A DNA stretch of 64,000 nucleotides, from the NCBI GenBank assembly GCA_965226925.1, contig CBDDEN010000009.1, positions 310,001 through 374,000 of the forward strand, written 5' to 3'. The notes beneath the pieces were generated by a model. The model ran no database searches and was not told the DNA's origin. It saw nothing but the letters and a program-made list of their open reading frames with translations. The translations under genes were made by a program, and so were the position numbers. The DNA is from CBDDCX01 sp965226925. GTDB lineage: Bacteria; Gemmatimonadota; Gemmatimonadetes; Longimicrobiales; Gaopeijiaceae. This document shows, in pieces, positions 9,283 to 18,210 of this stretch (the stretch's first letter is position 1; each line of letters starts with the position of its first letter).

Positions 9283-10143
9283 ATGTTTTCGACTTCCCGA
9301 GGCCTGGACTCCTTCGACCAGTATCTGCAAGACGTCGAGAAATACCCACTCATCCAGGATCCCGCGGAAGAACGCGCCCTGGCCCGCCGAGCCCGCACCG
9401 GCGACAAGGAGGCCGCGGAGCGCCTCGTCACCGCCAACCTGCGATTCGTCATCTCCTACGTGAAAAAGTACCAAGGCCGCGGCCTTGGTCTCGCCGAGCT
9501 CGTATGCATCGGCAACGAGGGGCTGCTCAAGGCGGTGAAGAAGTTCGATCCGGACAAGGGCGTGAAGTTCATCTCCTACGCCGTCTGGTGGATTCGTCAG
9601 ACCGTCTTGCAGGCGTTGGCGGAGCAGACCCGTTCCGTTCGCATTCCTCTCAACCAAAACTCGAACCTGGCCAAGCTGGCCCGGATCGATACGGCCCTCA
9701 CGCAGCAGTTGGGCCGCTCGCCCACGATCCAGGAAATCTCTCGCGAGATGGAAGAGCCGATTGAGACCATCCGCGCCTTGAGGCGAGTGGCGGCGGGCGA
9801 GCTCAGCCTCGACGCCCCCATCGATCGGAGTGACGGCAACAGCGCCAGCTTCGGCGAGCGGTTCGCGGGAACCGAGGCGACCGACATCGAAGAAGACGTG
9901 GAAGCCATCGCTCGCCGCGATTTCCTAGAGACGATGTTCGACAGCTACCTCACGGAGCGCGAGCGGAAGATCCTCTATCTGTACTACGGACTCGACGACG
10001 GTGAGGAGCGTACCCTGGAGGAGATCGGATCGCTGCTCGGCGTGACGCGAGAACGCATCCGGCAGATTCGGAACAGGGCGTTCGAAAAGCTGCGTGAGAG
10101 TCCGCACGGCGACTCCCTCTCGGGCTTCTGGAGCGCGAACTGA
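9283..10143 (+). CDS. RNA polymerase sigma-70 family factor (RpoD/RpoS-like, 286 aa)
   Basis: Directs RNA polymerase to promoters. It has region 1.2 (FDQYLQDVEKYPLI), region 2 with the core-binding and -10 recognition helices (ANLRFVISYVKKYQGRGL, FISYAVWWIRQTVLQALA), region 3 (TIQEISREMEEPIETIRAL) and a region 4 helix-turn-helix (TLEEIGSLLGVTRERIRQIR). Region 1.1 and the long non-conserved insert of proteobacterial RpoD are missing, giving a compact group 1 or 2 factor. Phyla without the insert use similar proteins as primary sigma, so the housekeeping factor is possible; an RpoS-type alternative cannot be excluded from sequence alone. A strong terminator follows at 10169, into whose tail a group II intron has inserted. 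Confidence 0.94.
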   Translation: MFSTSRGLDSFDQYLQDVEKYPLIQDPAEERALARRARTGDKEAAERLVTANLRFVISYVKKYQGRGLGLAELVCIGNEGLLKAVKKFDPDKGVKFISYAVWWIRQTVLQALAEQTRSVRIPLNQNSNLAKLARIDTALTQQLGRSPTIQEISREMEEPIETIRALRRVAAGELSLDAPIDRSDGNSASFGERFAGTEATDIEEDVEAIARRDFLETMFDSYLTERERKILYLYYGLDDGEERTLEEIGSLLGVTRERIRQIRNRAFEKLRESPHGDSLSGFWSAN

Positions 10144-10168
10144 CGCACGGACCCTCGTTGGAGTCCAG

Positions 10169-10203
10169 GGGCCCCGTCCATGAGTGGACGGGGCCCTTTT
10201 TTT
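10169..10203 (+). terminator. rho-independent terminator of the sigma-factor gene and intron target
   Basis: A 12-bp GC-rich stem (GGGCCCCGTCCA with TGGACGGGGCCC), a TGAG loop and seven T residues lie 25 bases after the sigma-gene stop codon. The group II intron begins immediately after the T tract. Confidence 0.95.
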
Positions 10204-10623
10204 GTGGTGGGCCCGGCATGGGCGATGACTTGGAGGTGAAAGTCCTCCCGGAACCTGGTCGCAGGGACCGAAGGGAAGCGCAAGGCGTTCGTCGTGAGGC
10301 GTACGCTGAACGAAGCGTGCAACGAACCCGTGAGTCGACGAACAGGAACCGGATACGAGGCGCTGCGGACCGGGGCGAGCGGACCACTGACCGCGAAGCT
10401 CCTGCGACCAAGGGGAAGCGGCGTAGATCCGGCGATTGTGCGGGGAAGGTCATCGTTCTTACCCGGGGAGGTCTCGCCTGACGCCTGAAAGGGCGACGCC
10501 GGCATTGCGCTGTTGGGCCTGCCGGCGGAGCGAGAAGTCAGCAGAGGCCATAGTAGGCCGACGAAGTGCATGATGCGCTTGGACCCAGCTTTGTCGGACG
10601 AAGGGCCGAACGGAGAGGAGAGT

Positions 10624-12015
10624 GTGACGACCGTGGATCTCGAGAAGGCCATGCGCCAGGAGTCCAGGCAACTGGAGCTCCCGCTGGAGGATAGGGGTGA
10701 AGCCCCGAAGGTAGAGGGGAGTGGCGAAGCCGGAACGGTGGCCCATGGAGACGAGCGCTCAGGAAGCGAGCATCTCCTGATGGAGGAGGTGGTCGGGCGT
10801 GCCAACCTCGTAGGAGCGTTGAAACGCGTGCGGCAGAATAAGGGCAGTCCGGGCATCGACGGGATGAGCGTGGAGGAGCTGCCAGAGTACTTGCGCAGGC
10901 ACTGGGGGGAGATCCGACAGCGGTTGCTGGCGGGGACCTACCAACCGAAGCCGGTACGAAGGCAGGAGATACCGAAGAGTGGGGGAGGGGTCCGGGAGTT
11001 GGGGATTCCGACCGTGCTGGACCGGTTCATCCAACAAGCCATCCTGCAGGTGCTGCAACCGAGGTTCGACCCGACGTTCAGTCGGCACAGCCACGGCTTC
11101 CGGCCTGGGCGCCGAGCACACGATGCGGTGCGCGAAGCGCAGCAATACATCCAGGAAGGGAGACGATGGGTGGTGGATGTGGACCTGGAGAAGTTTTTCG
11201 ACCGGGTGAACCACGACGTGCTGATGGGGCGGCTGGCAAAGCGGATCGAGGATAAGGCGATGCTGCGGATCCTCCGTCGCTACCTGGAAGCCGGAGTCAT
11301 GGCGAACGGGGTGGTGATGGAGCGGCACATGGGGACGCCTCAGGGCGGACCGTTGTCGCCGTTGCTGGCGAACGTGCTCCTGGACGAAGTGGACAAGGAG
11401 TTGGAGCTACGCGGACACGCGTTTGTCCGGTACGCCGATGACTGCAATGTATACGTGCGGTCGAGGCGGGCAGGACAACGTGTGATGCAGGCGCTGAGGC
11501 ACTTGTACGGGAAACTTCGGCTTCAGGTCAACGAGGAAAAGAGCGCGGTGGCGCGAGTGTGGGATCGACAGTTCCTGGGCTACAGCTTCTGGGTAGCGGC
11601 AGGGAAGGTCGTGAAGCGCCGGGTCAGCAAGAAGGCCCTGACGAAGTTCAAGGAGCGAGTCCGGCAGATTACAAGCCGGAGTGGCGGGCGGAGCCTGCAA
11701 CAGGTGGCGGAAGAGCTACGGCGCTACGTGCTGGGGTGGAAGGCATACTTCGGCTTAGCGGATACACCGGGGGTTTTCCGAGACCTGGACCAATGGATCC
11801 ACCGCCGGCTGCGTACGTTGCAATTACGCCAGTGGAAACGGGGAAGGACAGCGTACCGGGAGTTGAGGGCTCGCGGTGTGAGCGAGAACCTCGCCTGGCG
11901 AGCTGCTCGGTTCGCGCGAAGCTGGTGGCACGTGGCCGCGCACCACGCCCTGCACACGGCCTTGCCAGGGGCGTACTTCGACGAGCTGGGTGTGCCCCGG
12001 CTCACGCCGTACTGA
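10624..12015 (+). CDS. ltrA: group II intron-encoded reverse transcriptase/maturase
   Basis: The protein reverse-transcribes the intron and assists its splicing. RT blocks are in order: NKGSPGIDGMSVEEL (RT1), RRQEIPKSGGGVRELGIPT (RT2), FRPGRRAHDAVREA (RT3), VVDVDLEKFFDRVNHD (RT4, first catalytic Asp), GTPQGGPLSPLLANV (RT5 region) and the catalytic FVRYADDCNVYV (YADD). A maturase X domain follows (RRYVLGWKAYFGLADT). There is no HNH endonuclease domain, as usual for class C. The frame is open to an ATG at 10513, but the GTG at 10624 follows GGAGAGGAGAGT and gives an N terminus like relatives (VDLEKAMRQESRQLELPL), so I prefer it (463 aa). Confidence 0.94.
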   Translation: MTTVDLEKAMRQESRQLELPLEDRGEAPKVEGSGEAGTVAHGDERSGSEHLLMEEVVGRANLVGALKRVRQNKGSPGIDGMSVEELPEYLRRHWGEIRQRLLAGTYQPKPVRRQEIPKSGGGVRELGIPTVLDRFIQQAILQVLQPRFDPTFSRHSHGFRPGRRAHDAVREAQQYIQEGRRWVVDVDLEKFFDRVNHDVLMGRLAKRIEDKAMLRILRRYLEAGVMANGVVMERHMGTPQGGPLSPLLANVLLDEVDKELELRGHAFVRYADDCNVYVRSRRAGQRVMQALRHLYGKLRLQVNEEKSAVARVWDRQFLGYSFWVAAGKVVKRRVSKKALTKFKERVRQITSRSGGRSLQQVAEELRRYVLGWKAYFGLADTPGVFRDLDQWIHRRLRTLQLRQWKRGRTAYRELRARGVSENLAWRAARFARSWWHVAAHHALHTALPGAYFDELGVPRLTPY

Positions 12016-12027
12016 CCTCAACTCACC

Positions 12028-12103
12028 GAACCGCCAGGTGCGGACCCGCATGCCTGGTGGTGTGGGAGGGGAAGGACCGGGATCGCCGGTCCTCCCCTAT
12101 CCC
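12028..12103 (+). ncRNA. group II intron domains V and VI
   Basis: Domain V: ACCGCCAGG (12030-12038) pairs with CCTGGTGGT (12053-12061); an upper TGCG/CGCA stem closes a GACC loop, with a two-base TG bulge. Domain VI: about 12064-12103, AGGACCGG paired with CCGGTCCT, an unpaired A in CCCCTATCCC (12099) being the likely branch point. The folds were made by eye. Confidence 0.75.
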
Positions 12104-12183
12104 GATCCACGTAGAGCGTCGTTCGCCGTGAGAGCCCGGCCAGGCGCCAGGGAACCGGGATCGTAGGGGAGCGTACGATCTGC

Positions 12184-14256
12184 ATGACCGACAGGACAGG
12201 CCCGTCTCGCCCGACCCGGACGTGGAATCGCACCGCGCCCGCCCTACTACTGTTCTGCTGCCTCGTACCCGAGCTGGAGGCACAGTCCGCCGAGGGTTGG
12301 AACGGATCGAGAGCACTCGAGCTCGTGGGGCAGGCGAGGGATCTCAGGCAGGCCACGGCGATCGACTCGGCCTTCCAAGCGTACGAGGCGGACGCGAGAG
12401 GATATGTCTACTTCTTCCTCGACCGGCCCGACAGCGATGAGCGCAAGCTCGTGAAGACGGACCAGATCGCTCTGAAGCTCTTCTGGCGTGCGCCCGACCA
12501 GACGAAACAGCGCGTGATCGGGCTACGAGACGAGAAGCTGCTCCCAACGAGCATCAAGTACCACATCGATCATCTCACGGTTGTACAGGACGATTTCGGG
12601 GATCTCATCCGCTTGGGAGATGGCGACGAGGTGGCCGCGGTCGCTCATCCGGTGGCCCCCGGAGCCGAAGAGGTCTACGACTTCCGCCTGGCGGACTCCC
12701 TGACACTATCGCTTCCCGGCTCAACCCCAGACATCCGGGTGTACGAGCTCGAGGTCCGACCCAAGGAGCCGGAGGCACCCGGCGTGATCGGAAGCGTCTT
12801 TCTGCAGCGCGGGTCGGGCGCGATCGTCCGAATGAACTTCACGTTCACGCCGGCGTCGTATGGCGACGGCAATCTGGACTATATCCGCATCTCGATGGAT
12901 AACTCCGTCTGGGACGGAAAGTACTGGCTTCCCTACCGCCAAGAGGTGGAGTTGAGACGAGAGCTTCCGGTGATCGATTTCCTGGCCGGGAGCATCATTC
13001 GAGGCCGCTTCGAGATACGAGACTACCGGTTCAATCCCCCTCTCGGGGACTTCCTCTTCGTCGGCGGTCCCGTGTCGTCGGTCCCTCAAGCGGCGCGAGA
13101 GAGCTTCCCGTTCGAAACCGGGCTGTACGATCAACTCCAGGTCGAGGGCCTCGAGACGTCTCCGGACATCGAGGCCATCCGCGACCAGGCCATGGCGGTG
13201 CTCGGCCGCCGGTACGTGAGTGGCCTCAGGCCTTCCCGCCTCTACGTGCCCTTCGTCTCTTCGGTCTACCGATACAACCGGGCGGAGGGCTCCTTCGCGG
13301 GAGGGGGGGCCGCGTTCTTGCTCGGTCCCACCTGGAAGCTCCAGTCCCTCGGTGGATACGCGTTCGGGCGGGACCAGGGTCAACTCTCGGCGACTCTCGT
13401 CCGCGCGCCCGCGGGCAAGGGGCCCGGCGTTCGGCTCGGATGGAATGATCTACGCGATGCCGGCGGGCGCCTTCCCGGAGCGAGTACCGCGCTCAATACA
13501 TTGGGGGGACTCTTTGCAGACGAGGACTACTCGGATCCGTATTTCACGTCGAGTGCCGAGTTGAGCTACGACTGGTCGGCGGGTGGACTCGGAACCCTGC
13601 GTTTGGCCGGCCTGTGGGAACGACACCACTCCGGAGACAACGTCGCGGTGAAGGCCGCCACGGGCACGGGAACGTACCGACCCGTGCTGCCCGTGAACGA
13701 GGGGGATGGGTGGGCTCTCCAGGCTTCGTACGCGCGTCGGAGCGACGCTCGGGGCATCAAGACATCGGCCACGGCCCGCCTGGGCACCCTCGAAGGCCAG
13801 GGCTACATGTCGCTCTGGTGGGAGTCCAGCGTGCTTCGGCGGTTGGGTTCGTCTCGCACAACGGTGGAGACCACCCTTCGGTTGGGCCTCTCGTCCGAGT
13901 CGGCGCCGGTGCAGTCGCTCTACCTGATCGGTGGCCGACACACCCTGCCCGGTTATTCGTACCGGTCCTTCGTCGGTGACCAGGTGGTGCTCATGAAGAT
14001 CGAGGGCGCGCGGCCCCTCCTCGCACCGTGGCTCTCCGTACGAGCCTTCGCGGTGACGGGCAAGACGGGTTTCGGCCGTCGAGAACTGCCCGACGGATGG
14101 CCTGCCCGGAGCACCCGCGGCTTCAAGAGCTCCGCGGGGCTGGGCATCGGGATCGGGTGGGACCTGCTCCACCTCGACGCGGGTCGCGGACTCGACGAGG
14201 GGGGTGAATGGGACTTCGTCCTCTCGGTGCAACGACGCTTCTGGGAGTGGCTCTAG
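12184..14256 (+). CDS. Omp85-like outer-membrane protein with N-terminal periplasmic domain
   Basis: This 690-residue protein has a signal peptide (APALLLFCCLVPELEAQ) and a periplasmic part of roughly 280 residues (DARGYVYFFLDRP, VFLQRGSGAIVRMNFTFTP) reminiscent of DUF5686-type proteins. A C-terminal barrel follows, with glycine-rich strands, a LIGGRHTLPGYSYRSF segment equivalent to the Omp85 LRGY loop (about residue 590) and a barrel-like end, FVLSVQRRFWEWL. It has no clear POTRA repeats. Function is not known; transport or assembly across the outer membrane is inferred from the barrel. The intron at 10204-12106 now separates it from the sigma gene. The ATG at 12184 is adopted because the signal peptide follows; the ribosome site is weak. 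Confidence 0.75.
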   Translation: MTDRTGPSRPTRTWNRTAPALLLFCCLVPELEAQSAEGWNGSRALELVGQARDLRQATAIDSAFQAYEADARGYVYFFLDRPDSDERKLVKTDQIALKLFWRAPDQTKQRVIGLRDEKLLPTSIKYHIDHLTVVQDDFGDLIRLGDGDEVAAVAHPVAPGAEEVYDFRLADSLTLSLPGSTPDIRVYELEVRPKEPEAPGVIGSVFLQRGSGAIVRMNFTFTPASYGDGNLDYIRISMDNSVWDGKYWLPYRQEVELRRELPVIDFLAGSIIRGRFEIRDYRFNPPLGDFLFVGGPVSSVPQAARESFPFETGLYDQLQVEGLETSPDIEAIRDQAMAVLGRRYVSGLRPSRLYVPFVSSVYRYNRAEGSFAGGGAAFLLGPTWKLQSLGGYAFGRDQGQLSATLVRAPAGKGPGVRLGWNDLRDAGGRLPGASTALNTLGGLFADEDYSDPYFTSSAELSYDWSAGGLGTLRLAGLWERHHSGDNVAVKAATGTGTYRPVLPVNEGDGWALQASYARRSDARGIKTSATARLGTLEGQGYMSLWWESSVLRRLGSSRTTVETTLRLGLSSESAPVQSLYLIGGRHTLPGYSYRSFVGDQVVLMKIEGARPLLAPWLSVRAFAVTGKTGFGRRELPDGWPARSTRGFKSSAGLGIGIGWDLLHLDAGRGLDEGGEWDFVLSVQRRFWEWL

Positions 14257-14389
14257 AAGGCTGCTTCTTGAGCAGCCCTCCAGGACCGGAAGCGGGATCC
14301 GCTGTCGCGGCGAAGAAGGCGCCCACCTAGGAAGCCCCCGGGGCGGACCGCCCCAAGCTCACCCCGGAGGCCGATCCCCGATCGATTGG

Positions 14390-14740
14390 CTACGCTGCGG
14401 CCTCCACCGCGAGGTCCTTCGACGAGAGCAGCACCAACTCGCGGACATTGACATCTGCCGTGGGGATGCTCACTCCGTCCCGCTCATAGGTGTCGTACTC
14501 CAGTCGGCCCTCCACGTAGATTCGGTCACCCTTCCTGACGTTGTCCTCCGTGAACTGGGCAAGCCGGGCCCAAAAGGTGAGACGATGCCAGTCGGTGCGC
14601 TCCTCGGCATCCTCCCCGAAGGGTGGACGATTGGTTGCCAGAGACAGGTGAACGACCTTGGTTCCGTTCTTCGTTTCGCGGACGTCGGGGTCGCGACCCA
14701 CGTTGCCGACCAGCGTGATCTTGTTGACGGTGCGGCTCAT
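14390..14740 (-). CDS. ssb: single-stranded DNA-binding protein, short form without acidic tail
   Basis: The OB-fold of bacterial SSB is complete in 116 residues: VNKITLVGNVGRDPDVR at the N terminus, VVHLSLATNRP, DWHRLTFWARLAQF and KGDRIYVEGRLEYDTYERDG. It binds single-stranded DNA in replication and repair. The protein stops shortly after the fold (LSSKDLAVEAAA) and lacks the Gly/Pro linker and the acidic DDDIPF-type tip that recruits partner proteins. This suggests either a secondary SSB or a lineage-specific short form. It lies upstream of nothing on its strand except polA, about 170 bases further up the transcript direction. Confidence 0.93.
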   Translation of the reverse strand: MSRTVNKITLVGNVGRDPDVRETKNGTKVVHLSLATNRPPFGEDAEERTDWHRLTFWARLAQFTEDNVRKGDRIYVEGRLEYDTYERDGVSIPTADVNVRELVLLSSKDLAVEAAA

Positions 14741-14906
14741 GTGCAGTTCCTCCCGTGTGGGGTTTTCCGGCCACAGAGGAAGGGCTGCGAGACTCCGTTC
14801 CCTTTCAGCCGGCCTGGAATGGAACAGAAAGATGGCCGGGTCGGCCGGGCCCTGGGATAACGCGACGAGACATCGTGCGATTCAGTGGGGCGTGGGCGCT
14901 CTAAGC

Positions 14907-17777
14907 CTACCCTTTGGTGTCGTACCAAGACTCCCCCACGCTGCCCTCGGCGACCAGAGGAACGCTGAGCTCCATGGCTCCCTCCATCCGGGAGATCACG
15001 AGTTCGGCAAGCGCGTCCTCCTCGCCCACAGGCACCTCGAGCAACAACTCGTCGTGTACCTGGAGTACCATGCGAGCGCCCGAGTCAGCTTCGTCCAGGG
15101 CGTGCGCCACATCGATCATGGCCTTCTTGATCATGTCCGCCGCCGTGCCCTGGATCGGCGTGTTCTGCGCCACTCGCTCTCCGAATTGGCGGACATTCCA
15201 GTTCTTGGCTTTCAACTCCGGAACGTACCGGCGCCGCCCCATGAGGGTCTCCACGAAGCCCCTTTCGTGGGCCATCGCGACCTGCTCGTCCAGGTACGTG
15301 CGTACTCCGCTGAATCGCTCGAAGTACTCCTCGATGAACGCCTTGGCCTCATCGCGGCCGATACCCAGCTGCCGAGCGAGCGAGAAAGCACCTTGCCCAT
15401 ATAGGGTTGCGAAATTGATCGTCTTCGCCTGCCCCCGCTGCTTAGCCGTCACGTCGTCGAGCGGGACGTCGAAGATGACCGACGCCGTTTGCCTGTGGAC
15501 GTCGATGCCCTCGCGGAACGCCCTGACCAGCGGCTCGTCACCGGAGAAATGGGCGAGGATTCGGAGTTCCACCTGGGAGTAGTCGGCGCCGTAAAAGAGG
15601 TATCCCTCGGCCGGAATGAAGCCCTTCCGGATCTCACGCCCCAACTCGGTGCGGATGGGGATATTCTGCAGATTCGGATCGCTGGAGGAGAGGCGACCGG
15701 TGGCCGCTACGGTCTGGTTGAAGCGGGTGTGAATCCGTCCGGTCTTGGGAATCACAAGCTGCGGTAACGCATCGACGTAGGTCGAGCGGAGCTTCTCGAG
15801 CTCACGATACTCCATCATGAGGCGAGGAATCTCGTGGCCTTGGGTCGCCAGCTCCTCGAGAACCGACGAATCGGTGGAAGCGCCGGTCTTGGTCCGCTTG
15901 ATGACGGGAAGACCATGCTTCTCGAAGAGGATCTCGCGTAGCTGGGGCGTGGAGTTCAGGTTGAACTCCTCTCCCGCGACCTTGTGAATCTCCTCACGGA
16001 TGAGGCTCAAATCTCGGTCGAGCCGCTCGCTCATGTCCTGGAAGAATGCGGCGGCGATGCGGATCCCCGTGCGCTCCATCCTGGTCAGGACCGGGATGAG
16101 CGGCATCTCCAGATCGTGGAACAAACCGTTCAGTTCCAGCTCCTCGAGGTCGACCGTGAGACGGTCGACCAAGCGCAGCACGCCGTCGATCTGCCGACAG
16201 GCGTAGTCGAGAGCGATCTCCTGGTCTACCTCGGCGAAGCTGACCCGCTTCCTGCCGGTTCCCACGATGTCGTTATAGGGCGACAGCGAAAAGCCCAGGA
16301 AGTCCTGACACAGGGCCCCGAGATCATGAGTCCGACGGGCCGGGCCGAGTACGTACGACGCGATCATCACGTCGAACTCGATGCCCGACAACGCCACACC
16401 ATACCGATCGAGCACCACGGCCGAGGCTTTGAGGTCGGCGCCCACCTTCCCGATCTCGGGGTCCTCGAGCAACTCGACGAGCGTGCCGAGCTCGGGCGTG
16501 TTGATGCTCGGTAGGTTGCTGATGCCGACGGACTCGAAGGCCAAGGTCGGCTCGCCCTGGGGAACGTGATCGAACGACAGATAGAACGCCTCCCCGGGCT
16601 CGACGCCCAGAGCCAGCCCCACCAGACCGGCACGATGCGGGTCCGGAAAGGCTGTGTGCACAGCCAGCCCCACGCGGCCCGCCTTTCTGATGCGTTCCAG
16701 CAAGGCGGCCATCGCCTCCAGCTCGGTAACCAGCGTGAAGTTCACCGATTCGGTCTGAGCCGAAGCTCCGTCGGCCGCCCCTCCCTCCTGCCCGGCGCCC
16801 CTCCCGCTCGACGCGGGCGCGACCTCCGTAGCGCCGTCCTGGGGGAAAGACGGTACCGGGCTGAGCGTCGCGCCTGGCGTCCCCCGTGGCGCAAAGCGTT
16901 CCATAAGGCGCCGGAACTCCATCTCGACGAAGAAGCGGTGGAGCCTCTCCTTGTCCGGCGCGTGCACCTTAAGAGCCTCGAGGTCGAGATCGACGTCGAG
17001 GTCGGTCATGATCGTGACGAGCTCCTTGGAGAGACGCACGTCGTCGGCATTCTCCGTGAGCGACTCGCGGGCTCTCTTGGCGGGGATCTCCTCTGCCCGC
17101 TCCAGGATGGCATCGACGGTCCCGAACTCCTCCAGGAGCTTGAGCGCCGTCTTGGGTCCAACCCCCCTTGCACCCGGGATGTTGTCCGAGGAGTCACCGA
17201 TCAACGCCAGGTAGTCGACGACCTTCGAGGCCGGGAGGCCGAACTTCTCGTGAGCGTTGGTCTCGTCCACCCACTCGGCCGCCACCCCATTGGGTCCTCC
17301 CCGGCCGGGGTTGAGCAGGTGGATGCCAGGCCCGACGAGCTGATAGAGATCCTTGTCTCCCGACACGATCACCGCCTCGAGCCCCGCGTCGCGCGCCTTC
17401 ACGGCCAACGTGCCGATCACGTCATCCGCCTCGTATCCGTCCAACTCCACCAATGCATCGTTGAAGCCCGCCACCAGCTCGCGGACCCTCGGAAGGCTCG
17501 CCCGGAGCTCGTCGGGCATCTTCTCCCGCGTGGCTTTGTATTCGGGGAAGACCTTCTCTCGGTGGCTGTTCCCCGCATCGAAGACGACCGCCAGGTAGTC
17601 GGGCTGGTACTTGTCGCGGATCTCGATGAGGAAGTTCGCGAACCCGAAGGGCGCCGACGTGTTCTCGCCTTGCGAGTTCGTCAGGGGCCGGTTGATGAAG
17701 GCGAAGAACGCCCGATAGATCAGCGCGTACGCATCGATCAGGAAGAGGCGTGGAGCCTCCTTGGCAGGGACGTCCAT
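14907..17777 (-). CDS. polA: DNA polymerase I with degenerate proofreading domain
   Basis: The protein of 956 residues fills gaps in repair and removes Okazaki primers. It has an N-terminal 5'-3' exonuclease/FEN domain (residues about 10-300; FLIDAYALIYRAFFAF, DNIPGARGVGPKTALKLL). A variable linker follows, then a 3'-5' exonuclease-like domain (about 350-540), then the polymerase domain (ADYSQVELRILAHFSGDE motif A, KTINFATLYGQGAFSLARQL motif B, LQVHDELLLEVP motif C). In the proofreading domain the DxE motif is replaced (LAVHTAF where E. coli has FAFDTETD), and the NLKYD aspartate is replaced in ADLKASAVV. Proofreading is therefore predicted to be lost, as in Taq. Start ATG at 17777. Confidence 0.96.
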   Translation of the reverse strand: MDVPAKEAPRLFLIDAYALIYRAFFAFINRPLTNSQGENTSAPFGFANFLIEIRDKYQPDYLAVVFDAGNSHREKVFPEYKATREKMPDELRASLPRVRELVAGFNDALVELDGYEADDVIGTLAVKARDAGLEAVIVSGDKDLYQLVGPGIHLLNPGRGGPNGVAAEWVDETNAHEKFGLPASKVVDYLALIGDSSDNIPGARGVGPKTALKLLEEFGTVDAILERAEEIPAKRARESLTENADDVRLSKELVTIMTDLDVDLDLEALKVHAPDKERLHRFFVEMEFRRLMERFAPRGTPGATLSPVPSFPQDGATEVAPASSGRGAGQEGGAADGASAQTESVNFTLVTELEAMAALLERIRKAGRVGLAVHTAFPDPHRAGLVGLALGVEPGEAFYLSFDHVPQGEPTLAFESVGISNLPSINTPELGTLVELLEDPEIGKVGADLKASAVVLDRYGVALSGIEFDVMIASYVLGPARRTHDLGALCQDFLGFSLSPYNDIVGTGRKRVSFAEVDQEIALDYACRQIDGVLRLVDRLTVDLEELELNGLFHDLEMPLIPVLTRMERTGIRIAAAFFQDMSERLDRDLSLIREEIHKVAGEEFNLNSTPQLREILFEKHGLPVIKRTKTGASTDSSVLEELATQGHEIPRLMMEYRELEKLRSTYVDALPQLVIPKTGRIHTRFNQTVAATGRLSSSDPNLQNIPIRTELGREIRKGFIPAEGYLFYGADYSQVELRILAHFSGDEPLVRAFREGIDVHRQTASVIFDVPLDDVTAKQRGQAKTINFATLYGQGAFSLARQLGIGRDEAKAFIEEYFERFSGVRTYLDEQVAMAHERGFVETLMGRRRYVPELKAKNWNVRQFGERVAQNTPIQGTAADMIKKAMIDVAHALDEADSGARMVLQVHDELLLEVPVGEEDALAELVISRMEGAMELSVPLVAEGSVGESWYDTKG

Positions 17778-18150
17778 TCTCTAGTCGTGTTTGAGCGCCA
17801 ACGCGTCGAGCGGCTCTTCGACGCACGGAACCGTCGGAATTCGGTCAAAGGAGGGGGGCCAGGACGACATAGGCGACGCAATCTAGACGTGGGAACGACA
17901 CGCGGCCAGCAGTCTGGCCAGTGTGGCACTCTTAGGCATAGCGGGTGCCCGCATCCAAGCACGCCTGGCGGCTCACGGGAGCCCCGCTGATGCACAGACG
18001 GCCGAAAGAGCCGAGGCGCCGAGCCCGAGGCACGCCTCCTTCGGCGAGGAGGTGTTCGCCCGCCGGTTCGACGTCAGGGAGGGTGCGACCTGCGCACCGG
18101 AGACGGATCGATCTCCCTGCGTCGGGGCAACTGAGACTGCCCACCCACCA
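17778..18150. other. intergenic stretch without recognised gene
   Basis: About 370 bases lie between the polA start and the cold-shock gene terminator. The frames that cross it have no domain and no ribosome site, and the longest is antisense to the cold-shock gene. I find no tRNA, SRP-RNA or 6S-like fold by eye. The part next to polA probably holds its promoter. Confidence 0.5.
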
Positions 18151-18188
18151 AAGAAGACGCCCCGCGGACATCGAGGCCGCGGGGCGTT
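18151..18188 (-). terminator. rho-independent terminator of the cold-shock gene
   Basis: Read on the minus strand, CCCCGCGG and CCGCGGGG arms around a nine-base loop are followed by TCTTCTTT. It begins about 20 bases after the cold-shock stop codon. Confidence 0.8.
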
Positions 18189-18210
18189 CGTGTCTGGGAT
18201 CGGGAGCGCT

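Larger units (their letters stand above)
10204..12106 (+). mobile_element. group II intron, class C-like, about 1.9 kb
   Basis: The element starts with GTGGTGGGCCC right after the T tract of a terminator, the classic class C insertion site. The 5' ribozyme part (10204-10620) contains the GGAGGTGAAAGTCCTCC and CGCAGGGACCGAAGGGAAGCG segments usual for this intron type. It encodes one reverse transcriptase/maturase. Domains V and VI follow the ORF, and the 3' end is set at the GAT after the domain VI strand (CCCCTATCCC). The boundaries are my estimate to within a few bases. The intact reading frame and complete DV/DVI suggest it can still splice. Confidence 0.88.

Noticed and set aside
14262..14281. 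GGCTGC/GCAGCC hairpin after the second Omp85-like gene
   Set aside because: No T tract follows, so it cannot be called a rho-independent terminator.
16566..17990. Long open frame on the plus strand (474 codons)
   Set aside because: It is antisense to polA; the composition is Arg/Gly/His-rich with no domain, as expected for a shadow frame in GC-rich DNA.
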